Shown: positions 1 through 13,200 of the stretch, one piece after another
How the letters are laid out: each line of letters starts with the position of its first letter
How positions within the stretch are numbered: the first letter of the stretch is position 1
Position numbers and translations under genes: made by a program
Origin: Scatophagus argus
Taxonomy: Eukaryota > Chordata > Actinopteri > Scatophagidae
Length of the DNA: 64,000 nt
Assembly (NCBI RefSeq): GCF_020382885.2
Contig: NC_058499.1
Location: 8,727,872-8,791,871, forward strand
Direction of reading: 5' to 3'
The notes under the pieces: generated by a model
Told to the model about the DNA's origin: nothing
What the model saw: only the letters and a program-made list of their open reading frames with translations
Database searches by the model: none

Positions 1-3000
1 CTCAGTTTAACGTTAAAACAAGTCTTCACCCTAATATTTAATAATTTACATTGTGGGGACTTGCATTTTGTCCCCAAATGTGAGACGGGTACTCACAATG
101 TGTGAACAGATATTTTTCCCTGCAACTACACGAAATGGCAGATGCTTAATTGACTTACCCCAAACACCATCAGTTCCTTCATTCTGTGCTAGAGTCCAAG
201 CTGGCTGATACAGGGTTGAAGTCCCATTTTGATGTCTAACTTTATCTGGGTTAATATGGGTCTGAATTAGTTGGGAGGATGGGGAGGCTATGTGAACCAT
301 GATGGAGAGCTAAATGGTTCAATTTTCCCTGTCAGGTGGATGCACTTCCCTCACATCACTCTTGGCAGTCACTGATGCTAAAAGACACCAATTAATCTCC
401 CATAGCTATTATGGGGCAGGATGGCACAGAAAATGAATGGGCAAAGCACACTGAGACTGAAAGAGGATATGTAATTTGCTGGGGATTACTGCACATTGGC
501 TGGAACCAGTTATAATTAAAGCAACAGTCAGCAAAATTTTGGCAATTATGCTATAATTTGTAACAGCAGTAATTAAATTAGCACTCTTCGTTGTAGCGCT
601 TTCTAATTATAGTTATAAGCAACACATAGTGTAAGTTGATTCATTATATTTAGCTCAGTTTAAGAGTCTTGTGACAAACTGCAAGGTAACATAATAAGGG
701 AAAAGCGTGGCAGCTCATCAGAAAGTTAGAGATATCAGCTTTAGGAAATTTTCCATGTCTCCTGCCTAAAGATTTTAAAATGATAAGAACAGACATAATA
801 GAGAGCTTTATATGAGATCTGCAGTGATAATGTCCACACAGTCTGTCTCCATTGTATCCACAAAACTCAGGATTTCTGTTATTTCTGTCAAACTAACAAG
901 GTGGAACATTTGTTTTTGGTGGGGTGAGCTGGATGGTGAGGACCTGTCACAACACGAAGGCTCTTGCATACAGTGTGCATGCATCATCGGTGTTACACAT
1001 TCCTTACCATGGATCCAGATCTGAATCACTGTCTCCGTCCTGAGCTGAATAGCAAATGAACGTAACTGCTTTCTGCTTTGAGTGTGATTTCCCTTGGCTG
1101 GAGTGTCTCCTAATAACCAACTGCCTGCCTCTCTCTACACACAGAGTCAGAGAATGATGAGTCTGATGCCTTAACAACATGCATGCTGCTGGATGGTGAT
1201 TTTCTCCAACAGATGGCCGTTTGCTCAGGGCTATAGCAGTATTCCTGGGATGAAAAAGCAAGAATACTAAGCTGCTATGAATTTAGATTTATCTTCTGTC
1301 AACAGCACATTTTGCAACTTTCTAATTCATTGCCCATCTTTTTAAATTTAAGAAAAACTCCTCGGTTTTACAGCTAAAATTTTATTTTTTCTTTTTCACT
1401 TTCTCAGCTGTTCAGGATTTTCTGTTAACAAAGTTGAGCAGGAACCTGAAGGAAGAGTGAGTCGGAGAGATCCAAATAAAGCAGTTCTTTGTATAATGAG
1501 CTCATTAATATTATCTTGCTCCTGACAATAAAATTTCTGTGAGTGTGTCTGTGTTTGGGGGTCAGGCTGAACAAATCTGCCAAACTTATTTTCCCCACAT
1601 TATACATATATGCTCTAACAACTGCATGATTAAAGGCTTTATTTTCGTGTTTAGGTAACTCAAAGTCACAGTTAAGTTTATGGAAACTACAAGTCAGGTT
1701 TTGGTAAATTCTGAAACAGCCGACAACGATTTAGAGACGCTGTACCCTGAAATGTTAGGTAGCTTAAACATCACTTTGGGCACAGGATGTCCTGTGGTTT
1801 TTATACCTACCATGACCTCCGCCTTACAATAAATATTTGACAAAGCCTTGTTACTGCTAAATGAATTTATTTTATAAGACACAGGGTTGTTAGATGATCT
1901 GCTACGAGTGCATAAACTATACACGCACATACGATGTGCCAGACCTCACAGTTCCTCACCTCTCTAGTTATCCCCCGACATCAGGCGTTATCGCTGGCAT
2001 TCGGCTGTCTGACTCAAAGCTCCAACGGGCCAATGAATACCAAATGAGCCGGTAGAAATCCAGCTGGGAATACATTATCAAAAGGAAACATGTTCTGCCC
2101 CACACCCTCCTTTTTCAAGTACAGAGTCACATTTCAAAAAGGTGCACAAGTCTCAGCTCCTCTCATCTTAAGCATTTGAACAGGTGTGGTTTTGACTGTG
2201 ACTTGCCACAGTATTAGACTTGAGCCCTGGGTTAAGATAAAGCTGTGGTCTCTGCACATCAAAATGTGACACGAAGCCAAGTGATCTGATTTTCCCACAA
2301 TGAGCGGACGGTGCCGCAGCCTGCCGGTGCATCTGAGTTCCACACGTTTAACAAACACACTATCAACCCTGCAGTATGCACAGATGCACATGAGCACAGG
2401 AGCACAGACCATCAGCCTCATACACTCGCACACTCTACCCCCAAATGATTCCAAGTAACCGACCATAGAGAGGGAGGAGCAGTGATGCAGAAACAGGGGC
2501 CATACACAGGGCTTCATGTTCACTGCCTGGGAATTAGCACATCAAACTCGCATGCCCAATGGTTCTGACAGGCTCAAGGCCGAGCCATTACAGCCTGGTG
2601 CGGACAGAAATGACTCTGCTGTACTATGACAAGGCAGTGACTATTGTTGTGCACCACTGATTCATACCATGCCAATAACATTCAGATTTACACAGGCAAC
2701 CAGGGAGGAAGCTCTTGTCAAACTAGCTAAAACAACCAACACAGATTCAGTGGAAATGTTCTGTAAGCTTTGCTGACTCCTCCACAGATGAGTTTTCATG
2801 ATGCGTTCACATTTTCATTCTCTGTGGCTTTGACATTTTTGAGAATGTGGACTTGATTCCACAAAATTAATACCACCGAAATCAGTCTCTGGAGCTTTGT
2901 AGACTATCATCCTTTATTTGCATGATATTCAGACAGCAGCTCAGTTCACCCTGTAGCACACAGTGGAGATGGTATGGTGCTTCAGTTTACCATGCTGTTG

Positions 3001-4962
3001 GTGGAAAATACAAGCAAAAACTCATTTGTGCCAGATCACTTGGTGAAGTGGAGAGCAACACAACATTTATGGATATGAATATATATGTAGCCATATTTCT
3101 TTTTTTTGTTTTTTCGAGCACAGCGTCACATGATGTACCTATAGCAAACCTAAAGGGCTAAAATACAGTGGAAAGAAGGCAGTGTAAACCTTGTTTTGTT
3201 CACAACGTGCAGGCTTAGCGAACCGCTTTTTGGACTTGAAGTGAATCCAAATGAGACCACCTCCCAAAGTGGTCTAGGTTTGGTTTGTGTCGTCTGAGTT
3301 CATTCAGTGTGTTCACATATGTCAAATAGACAACAACTTGCAATCAAATATCAGAGAGCATCGTAAAACAAAACAAGAGCAGTGAGGTGCAGGCTGCATG
3401 ATCACAGTGTTATGCTGTAGATTAAGCCTTCACATCACACTGAGATATAATGACTTTGTCAAAAAAATATGCAAGGAAAAGGCTTTTCACTCACCCCTGA
3501 CAGAGTTTTCACCAGGCAGGAACATGAAGGCAAAGTTCTTTCTTCACATACTCTATTCTGTCTGTGTTTTGCCACTAAGTCCGCCACTCGTGCTGGAAAT
3601 AAAAAAAAAAAAAAGAAAATGAAAGGAGACAGACATGAGTTGAGTTTTAATCTCCCTCTGCCATGCTTTAGAGAAAGCTGTGTGCAATATGCTTATGATC
3701 CTCAGGAAAAAAAAGAAAAAATTCACATAACATGAAGGACAACATGCAACATAGAATCAGAATGTTTTTTCACTATGGCAACAACTTCATGTGCTTCCTC
3801 AGAAACCTGCTGTAAAAGTCAGATTAATTTGAATATTTTTATCTCCTGCTGATTTTCTTTTTGATAAATATCTGTCATACAGAGGCTGAAGACCGTCAAT
3901 ACCTGAGGTAGGCTGTTAGTTACAAGATGTTGCACTGAGTACACTCAGTATTTCAGTTTTTAATTCAGTCAACCTTTCCCACTTTTGTTGCATCTAGCTA
4001 ATCCCTTTCTCAGTGAAAGTGGTATAGCTGTAACGCAAAGGTTTATCCACACTTTCCATTAGATCGATTACTTTTCTTGTTAGCTATTACACACATGATA
4101 CCTCTTTATTTAAATCTGGTTAGATACAGTTGCTGCAGCTGCATTAAACGTTAATGAAGATGATAGCAGAGGTGGCTGTGTTGCTCATTCTGAGGCGACA
4201 GATGCGGCAGGGGGGCCGGCCCACTGCAGGGTTACCCAGTGACAGCACTGGCTTAGGCATACATCTCAGCTGTCAAGGGCTGCATAACAGAGAGATGAAA
4301 GGTATGGAGGGAGAGAGAGAGGCACATAAAGCCAGAGAAAGTCACAGACACTTCTGTCTCTCTGACTGAGAGGAACGACAAGAAGAGGAGAGGGACTAAA
4401 ATGAGAAAGTCACACAGACGTTGCCTTAGTATTTGATGGAAGTAAGAGATACAGGGTGGGGGTGGGGGTGGGGTGGGGATGGCAGTGTGTGAGGATGGCA
4501 GAACTTTGTGCAGAATGAAGACCCTCACTTCTCTTGTATTCTCTCTCATGCTGAGTTTGAAAAAGTGGCATTTCAACAGTGAACTCAGGTAAAAGCTGGA
4601 AGACATCTCTCAGTTGACATTTCTATTCAGTATTTCCTGTATATTTTTGGAGAGCAAGTGATGCGCTGTGTCTTTGAAACACTTACAAGTGTTTAAAATA
4701 TCTACAAGATGACACTGTAAAGAATAGTCTGATGTATTGCAAGTTAAATGTACCTAAATTCAACATTTTCTTCCTTCTCACACTGTCAGGGCAGATATTC
4801 AGCCTTGCATAAAAGTACAAGTCTTAAATAAATTAGAAGTAGGTATATGCTATTCTCAGATGCATGTTGATTTCAAGTTGGAAATATCACAAAGAAACTA
4901 AAGAATAACTTCCCAAGATCAATGATAAGAGAGACTTTAGAGACTGTAATAATTGTGTGCAG
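1..4962. other. Gene-poor left flank with no recognisable exon
   Basis: I see no convincing coding exon here on either strand. The open frames are short, lack family motifs and start in AT-rich or repetitive DNA. A GT-rich and G-rich run lies near 4456-4482 and an A-run near 3600-3617. The missing N-terminal EF-hand exon or exons of the neighbouring phospholipase C should lie to the left of 4963. I searched for an EF-hand loop pattern and did not find one, so those exons are either too short to see by eye, left of the window, or absent. Confidence 0.5.
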
Positions 4963-7207
4963 GGCAGGATGAAGAAAAGCAAAGCCCCTTCCTCCAGAAG
5001 AGTTGAAATCCAGCATCTGTACCAATGCTACGCCTCAGGACAGACGATTTTACCTGCCTGCGACCTCCTCAGGTTCCTCCACAAGGAGCAGATGGAGCTC
5101 ACGGCAAATGAGGAGACGGCCGAGAGTTTGATTGCTAAATATGAGATTGAAGAGACGGGTAAGTGGAGGCAGAGTTGCGTACCATGACAGGCTGCTTGCT
5201 GCTCATTATAACAGAAAAACAAAACAAAACATAAGGATGTTATTATGAAAGTTAAGGTCCAATCTCAAGTGGTACCTGGCTGAAAGTGATTTGCATTAAG
5301 TGTGTAGGAACAGAACTTATGCTTGAGCTGGCCAGTTTAGTCCTCTTTTTAAACTTTTTTTTTTTCTTTTTTGCATTTGGTAGAAAAGTTGATGTTGGCT
5401 GAGAGTGAAAAAAATGTCTGCTCCTCTTCCTCTTCCAGCTAGGGAAAGCAGGTGCATGACATTTGAAGGATTCCTCAGGTACATGGAGTCCAAGGACTGC
5501 TGTGTGTTCAACTCGGCTCACTTATCTGTGTACCAAGACATGGACCAGCCTCTCACCAGTTACTTCATCTCCTCATCACACAACACCTACCTGACTGGAG
5601 ATCAGCTTGTAGGGAAAAGCCACTTGGATGCCTACGTATGGTAGGGAAGTGTATACAGCACAGCACTTTTGAAAATCTTTCCCACTGCAAGAACTTCCTA
5701 CATGATGTGAAAAAAAACACATTTTCACCTCTGTATCCTGTCGCTATATAAATTGCACCTAGCTTAAATTATTTGAAAAAAAAAAAATCAATATTAACTA
5801 ATCTGCCAAATACTCTCACTAATGTGCTGATTTATGTAGTTCAAAATAAATGATAAGGCCAATTTAAACACCACTGGGCTCTGATACAGATCTAGAATGC
5901 CCCTCAATATGCTGTTATCTTCCCTCTAAGGTTCTTCTCCAGATCTGCGTGAGTGTTATCTCTCTTTTCCTCTGATTTCATTGACCTACTCGTGTGCTGA
6001 GGCGGGCAGTGAAATTGCTGTGATCCCTTTATGGGATAATGGAGGTGATTACAAAAGGGGCTGATGGCAGCAGAAGTGCTGTATTTATGGTCCCTATGAA
6101 AGTGCTGAGCACCCTGGCCGATGTGAAGAGTGGAACCCTCCAAACCAGCGATCTGGAAGCTCTGGTTTACTTAGATAATGAAATAATCATACAGAGAGGA
6201 GAAAAAGAGGAGTGGCACCAGTCGAAGGTGGCTTTTAGAAATTAAACTACTTGTTATAGGTGAGAGAATGAAGAGGTATAACATCAACAAGAGTCTATGT
6301 TGACTGCTTATAGCTTAGCTTAAACACTAAAAGTAGAGGGAAACAGCTAGCCCGGCTCTGTCAGAGAGTTAAAAAATACAACTGCCAAAAAGTACACTAG
6401 CAAAATACGTGTCACGTGCATGGAACTGGCTATGACGGTTTGACTTGGGACCTGAACTTGTACATGCTTGTGGAAATCGCTCAGTTTGTGTCTAAACTCT
6501 TCACTTCTGATTTCTTTCGTAGTTCATTATGCAAGCTTATCCTAGCCTTGCCACAGCTCAGTGTGTGTACTTTTGTGGGTGTGTTTGTGTGCGTGTGTGT
6601 GGCACAGCGCTCTGAGGAAAGGCTGTCGCTGTCTAGAGATTGACTGCTGGGATGGGCCGGATATGGAGCCTGTAGTTTACCACGGCTACACCCTGACCAC
6701 CAAGATACTCTTTAAGGATGTCATCACCACTGTGGAGCAACATGCCTTCGAGGTATATAACATGTTGCATGACATGTATATCCTGCAGTGCTGCCCCAGG
6801 CATCTAACTCAGTGTTCACTCCTGCCTCTGAAAGCCCCAGGAGTCCCTGTTTAGCTGCATTAGCTCTAATTAATAACATCTCTGGTAGTAATGCTTTGCC
6901 TGCAAGTTGTCTTTGATTCACGTGGTTAAGGCCATCCTCTGCGATGTGTCTGGAACATTTAGAGCCTGCAGAGAGCTTATCCAGGTTGATGCTAACTGTT
7001 AGAAATGAAGGTGGAATCATGATTTTTTGTGATATGTGATTATTTCTTCTTCAGGTGTCTGCGTATCCTGTGATCCTGTCATTAGAAAACCACTGCTGCA
7101 AAGAGCAGCAGGAAGTCATGGCCCAGTATCTCATCTCCATCCTGGGAGACAAGCTGCTGAGAGCTGCCTTGGATCACTCAACCACTGGGGACATCCCAAG
7201 CCCAAAC
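4963..7207 (+). other. plcz1: plcz1 block: EF-hand remnant and catalytic X domain
   Basis: Exon 4963-5158 encodes [19 protein letters not shown] and a following helix ending in EIEET, which aligns with the second EF-hand lobe of PLC-zeta/delta. It starts in phase 0 after a gtgtgcag acceptor. Exon 5439-5640 carries [16 protein letters not shown], the [15 protein letters not shown] strand and the SSSHNTYL motif with catalytic His-Asn. It ends at a weak GTAGGG donor, which gives [12 protein letters not shown] across the junction. Exon 6608-6752 carries the calcium-binding EIDCWDG and the second catalytic His in YHGYT. Exon 7055-7207 carries SLENHC. Confidence 0.85.
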
Positions 7208-10200
7208 GTAAGACTCAGAAAAGTGAAAGCTCAACCATATGAACGATGAATCAGAGGCAGAATCTGAGAGGCAGAATCTGCGTTTATTGTCAGATCTGCT
7301 GGTACAGATAGAGGGATGTTGTGTGTTTTCGTGTGTATAAAATGTCATCGTCTGTCACAGCAAAACAAAACACGGAGAAAATGAGACCTTTTAGTTGTCA
7401 TGGAGAGCCTCATTAGTCTGAGGCTTCCTGCGCCTCTCTCCTTACTAGGACCAAAGGGCTAGATGGATGTCTGCATTTGCAAGCATGTTTAATCTCTCGC
7501 AAATTCATAAAATCTAATGCGATGCGGTCAAGCCGGAGAAGTGGCCGTCGTTTTAAGTCTTCTGAGGCACTTGAACTGATTGTTCATTTAGATTAGCCTG
7601 TTTGGGTTGCAGCGCGTCCACTGAAAGCATCTCCCTCAATCCATGACTGAGAGAGAAACTGGCCAGAAAGAGGCTGGCACAGTCACTCCAGTCTATTGAA
7701 CTGACGAGGAGGATGAAGGTGGATGAATGTGCACTGTCTCACCGGAGTTTCTTTGCTGCCTCTGACTTCTCCTGCCTTGGAATTTACTGTATAAAAAATG
7801 AGTTGCGTTTTATTCCTGAGATTTTCTTCCCCATAACATTTTTTTATCTTTATGACTCAGGAAGGCTCGCATCGGAGCAAAGCGGTTTCATCTTGACTAT
7901 TAACCCCCAGCGCTGAATCAGTGTTCATGTATCACATTTACGCAGCCTCACGCCCAAGTTACCATCCAATTATAAAATATGCTATACTCAGAACTGTTTA
8001 TTATCTATACACCACTCTAACCACTTAAATCAAAGGTTTCAAATCTGTTTACCAAATTGTCAGAGCCACAGGAAAGATGGAAACCCAGTTGTCTCACCAA
8101 TTTTCCATTATTATTATTACCATTGTTATTACTGTACTTTATTCTATTTTGGGCATAAACATGGGTATAATTCTCTTCAAGAACCCTCACATGATGTCCT
8201 AAATTACATAAACAAAAGCAAAGCCTCTTTTGCAGCTCTGCAGACTGTGTCATTTTGTGTAATACCAATGAAAAATGAAAGAGTGCAGTGCCAAAGGAAG
8301 CTTATAATTTTCGTGCTGTGTGAACTCTTACAGGTTGTTAATGTTGACAGATCTGTAATTATTTTGGTATATTTTGCCTTACATACAGTGTGCGATGCTG
8401 TCCGGACCATAATGTTTCTTACTCTCAGCATATTGCTGTTCATCTGCATAAAGAACCCTATAGAGAACTGATTTGAACAGATTTGAAGCCCGGATGGTAA
8501 AATGTAGCAGCAGATGTGTGACTGAATACACCTGCTGCTTTGTGCTTCTTTAGCCCACCAAACTGGGCTGTATTTATGCCTTGATATGAATGTAACCAGT
8601 GACTCTTTGAAGAATAACATGTTTTTGACAAATTAGAGAGGGGGCGGCTTGTGCAAAACAAGTGTTTTGATGCTTATGTCCTAAGTTTTAGGATGCAGAT
8701 GCAGAGTTTGTTTGACTGAGGCAATTGTGTGATGGTTTTACGGGTGCTGAGTTGGATGCACGGTCTTATAATTAAAGTGCCATTGCATTTATTCATGTGT
8801 ACATTCATACTGCATGTGTTTTTGTGGGGATGCCAGGACCTGAAGTATAAAATCCTCATCAAGAATAAAAAGCTAAGGCTTAAGACGGAGGCAGAGGAGA
8901 GTGTAGATGAGGGTGAGGAGGAGGAGGATGAGGACGAGGAGGAGGAGGAAGAGGATCATCAAACAAAAGCAAAGTTCTGGTCTCCCAGAAAGTCAGGGTC
9001 AAAGACTAAAGTAAGTCAGTGAGATTTAAGACGAGAGGAACAGGGACAGACGCAAACTGTTCATAAAAGGAGATATAGTACAGATACAGTTGATTTTAAG
9101 CACTAAGATGATGGGGCGAAAATAAAAAAGTAAAGCTTTAATCTATCACCATTTGTTATAATTTGATGAATACTCTCTTTAATTTGTCTTCCTCTCTATT
9201 TGAAATCTAATGAGCAGAAGAAGAAGGTGGTGGTGGCAGAGGCTTTATCTGACCTGATCATATACACCAGGTCTGTCAAGTTCATCAGCTTCAGTCATTC
9301 CAGGGACAGTCAGAACTCCTATGAGAACACATCCATGGCAGAGAAGAAAGCTCGGAAACTGGCCAAGGCCTCAGGTAAAATGTTGTTAATGGGGTTAATG
9401 GGGAAGAAAGAAAAGAAAGCCTGATTTTGAAGCGGTAGAGATGGGTATAATAGGTATAATTAATTGCAAATATTACAGAATATCAGTGTGATGAGCCTGG
9501 AATGATTTCTAATTATGTTTATCAAAGGAAAAGTCTCTGCAAGTCCTCTCTGGATGAGAAATGCAGTTATGTCTGGTGCCATAAACCTCTGTGATAATGC
9601 GAGCATATTGTACGAGACATATATGACACAGAGGAGTACTTTTTAGGGAATGAAGTGCAACAGCACAAGTCTCATGATATGTGTGAAATGTGCCTCATAG
9701 TCTCCCTGTTGGAGATGTGGAAAGAGCCCACAGAGAATCAATTGATAATCAGTTAAACTGTCACTGTGCCCCTGTGCTGCAGTATATTGTAGAAAGAGAA
9801 TGAGCCAGTTGGCTTTGTTGGCAGGGACCATGAACAGTGTCAACCAATCTCTAGTCATCATCAAGTCCGGCAGGACAGCTAGGCTATGGCACAATAACAC
9901 ACACAGGAAAATGAAACTGTTTGCCAGTATTTTTGTTTTGTTTTGTTTTTAGTCTGCCCAGAATGAGGATAATTATACAGGCATTAAAACCTGATCCAGA
10001 CAAATGGGCAATATATATTGATATATCTTATTCATGTGAGCTTATTTCAAATACAAGCAGCTATTCGATAAAGTTACAAACAAGAAAGAGTTCCCAGAAT
10101 GATATTTGTAATGTCAAGAACTTTGATCTGTCACAATTAGAATATAATATTTTTCTGACAGAAACGTTTTTGTAGATAAACCTAAACGTACGTCTCAAAG

Positions 10201-13200
10201 TCATTTAGAAAGTAAGACTGAAATGTAAAGGACCGCAGGACATAAGTGAAGTCTAAATTAATGAGCATGTGTCAGAGGGGACGTTTGACCTTTGGGTGTC
10301 TTGTGTTGTCTGTTGCAGGAGCAGATTTTGTTCAGCATAACCAGAGGTTCCTCAGCAGGATTTACCCAGCAGGCTCGAGGACGTCTTCTTCCAACTACAA
10401 CCCTCAGGAGTTTTGGAACGTCGGCTCACAGCTCGGTCAGTGGGAGAGAGCGCCTATATGCCTGTTCAAAATAGGAAAAATATCTCATGATCGTGGTCTG
10501 TGTGCACTTATAAGCACTGAACTCGGTAAACTTAACTCATTTTCACATCTTTTTGAAGATTAACAACATCTAACTGTTCAATAAATTCAGAAATCAATTA
10601 AACATTTTGCAAGTGAATAAATTAACACACCAGAGAACTGATTCAATTATTAGGCATTTTATTTATTTGTATTTGAGATAAATTAATAATAAAAATGTAA
10701 AATTAAAAAGAGGTCATGAAATGTCCCTGAAGTTATTTGTACTTTTGCTGTAAACTCTCTTTCTATTTTGGTCAAGAGAAAAGCGGAAACCCTGAAAATA
10801 TCCATTCAAAAAAGATATGAAAAGAGAACTTCTTTGATTCCTTTGCGTCAACAGTTTCAGCAGGAGCCAAAAAGTTCACACACCGAACAACCACAACCCA
10901 TTACAAGCGTCTTCCTCTCCTTATTCTTCTTCTTTTTAACAAACGGAGAGAAATGCAGTCTGGAAACCAAGTTTGTCAGACTTCAAAGAAAACCACCTGG
11001 CCAAGTGTCCTCTTGATTAGCAATGAAAAGAACATTTCATTCCAGTCCACAGCCTGACCACCTCATCTGTGTTTTCCCCCAGAGCGAGTCCTCTCCTGGC
11101 TCTTATCACACCTTTTCTAAATCGATTTGCTCCCTCCTAAATGTATTTTTCTTTAAACTACATCCCTGTCTGGGTCACAGGTTTGTTTTTTTTTTGTCGC
11201 ACAGTTATCATTTCTTTAGAGTCAAGCATGAGCATTAGGCTTGACTCCAGATCACATCCCTGTGCCCTTGATAATAAATATGCTTTAAAAAAATCATCCC
11301 TAAACATTATATCCTAAAGCCTTATGGCAATGTGTGATTACCTATGAACTTTAAGTCACAAGCCGATGTGTCTGGCACCGTCTTGGCGACTGCTCCTGTC
11401 ACCCCACCTTTCTTCACACATCCTCTTCAACTGTCTCCATCACTCAGTCAGCCAGCCACTGATTCTGACACGAAGCCCTGCTGCTCATTGAACAGACTGT
11501 CTACGTGCTTTGGTGGCAGCTGTGCAGATGGTGATCGGCACTTTTCACAGTTGCAAGAGACTGCAGTACAAAGCAGCAGCATGGATGGATCAATTACAGT
11601 TAGATGAGCAGGGATCCTGTGACACACAGAGGAAAAGTCTATAAAAAGATGCAGAGGGATGCATTGTGATGGGTTGTAAGGACATTTGTTTGCATACTTA
11701 TCACATTTTCATCACATATTTGTCTGCGTTTTTGCAAAAGTGCAATCCAAGAGACCGAGCTCTGACCTGCCAGTAGGATTACATCTGCTGCTTTCTTTAT
11801 CTGACAATCCATTCACATGTCTGAAAAGTGTAGTCACCAATGACTCTGAGGACATGGTGCATGAGGCACAGTTGCCTATGCAGAGCTTTGCACTGCTGTA
11901 AACCCACTACACATGCACTTATTGCACGGTCAGTGATTGTGAAAGTGTCCCTGATGCAATGTACGCTATTGTTACAGAAACATTTCAAGTCATTGTATAA
12001 TTTAGCTCCCTCCTGCAGGATGAACAAGAGCCTTAAAAAAGAAAATGTATGCGGGAGGTTATTTCATGCTGCTTCTTTTTATTTCAACAAGCTTTAGACA
12101 TTCTCAGTTTTGTTCCTTTAAATCTATTGCCACTGCTCTGTTGCTCCTCATTTTCATTGTTCTAAGATTGTCCCACGGTGTTTTGCAGTGGCTCTCAATT
12201 TCCAGTCCCTGGGCTTTCCTATGGACCTTAATGATGGCCGTTTCCTGGACAACGGGGGCTGTGGATACGTCCTGAAGCCAGCAGTGCTCATGTCCAGTCA
12301 AAGGAGCTTTGATCCTGGCTGCAGCCAGCACGACCTCAAACCCACACACCTGCTGCTCAAGGTACAGTTAAGGAGCACCAGCAGAATAATCTACTCAGGG
12401 GTGCTTTATGGATTAAGGTCTAATGTTACAGAACTGTGTGTGCGCTTTATGTGCACATATGAGTGTGTCTATGCCTCACAATCATCTTACTCTTCGCCTC
12501 CAGATAAATGCTTTCCTGCTGGATGCCTTGAACCAACAATGATGTAAAATTCCCTGAGAGTGTCTCTGTTTAATTAGATTATCTCCCTTGGAAAATAAAA
12601 GGAGGGAGAGGGGTGCTCCAATGCAAACAGACCCGGGGTCCAATTAATAAATCATCCATTTTCCATTATTTTAAGCATCTTGTAGGTAACAGCAGTAACA
12701 GCAGTTGCAATGTACTGTTTCTAAGCCATATGACAAAATGAGCTAGTAGAGAACAGTCACATCACTTTGGTTTGCCATAACGATGATGTTCACACACCAG
12801 CTTTTCTAAGTCTAATTAAAGACATGCAACTGTTTGCACTTAAAGGACTTAATGGTGGGACTGAGAGACATGTGAGGCTGTTCTGTAAAGACAACATGTG
12901 GAACTGACTGGAATCACAAGGGACTTTTTATGAGTAGCTGTACACTTACCAGCCACTTTATTGGGTACACCTTGTTAGTACTGGGTTGGACCTCATTTTG
13001 CCTTTGGAACTGCCTTAATTCTTCATAGATGAAGGTGCTGGAAGCGTCCCTCAGAGATTTCGGTCCATATTGACATGATAGCATCAGGCGGTTGCTGCAG
13101 ATTTGTTGGCTGCACATACATGATGAGAATCTCCCATTTCACCATATCCCAAAGGTCCTCTCTTGGATTGAGATCGGGTGACTGTGGAGGTTCATTTGAG

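Noticed and set aside
2134..2523. Minus-strand 129-residue open frame
   Set aside because: No motif, biased Cys/His content and no neighbouring exon that would extend it. I consider it chance.
6039..6245. Open frame between the second and third visible PLC exons, considered as an extra exon
   Set aside because: The flanking exons join directly in frame (AYVC|ALRKG) and match the family, leaving no room for an insert. No proper splice sites bound it.
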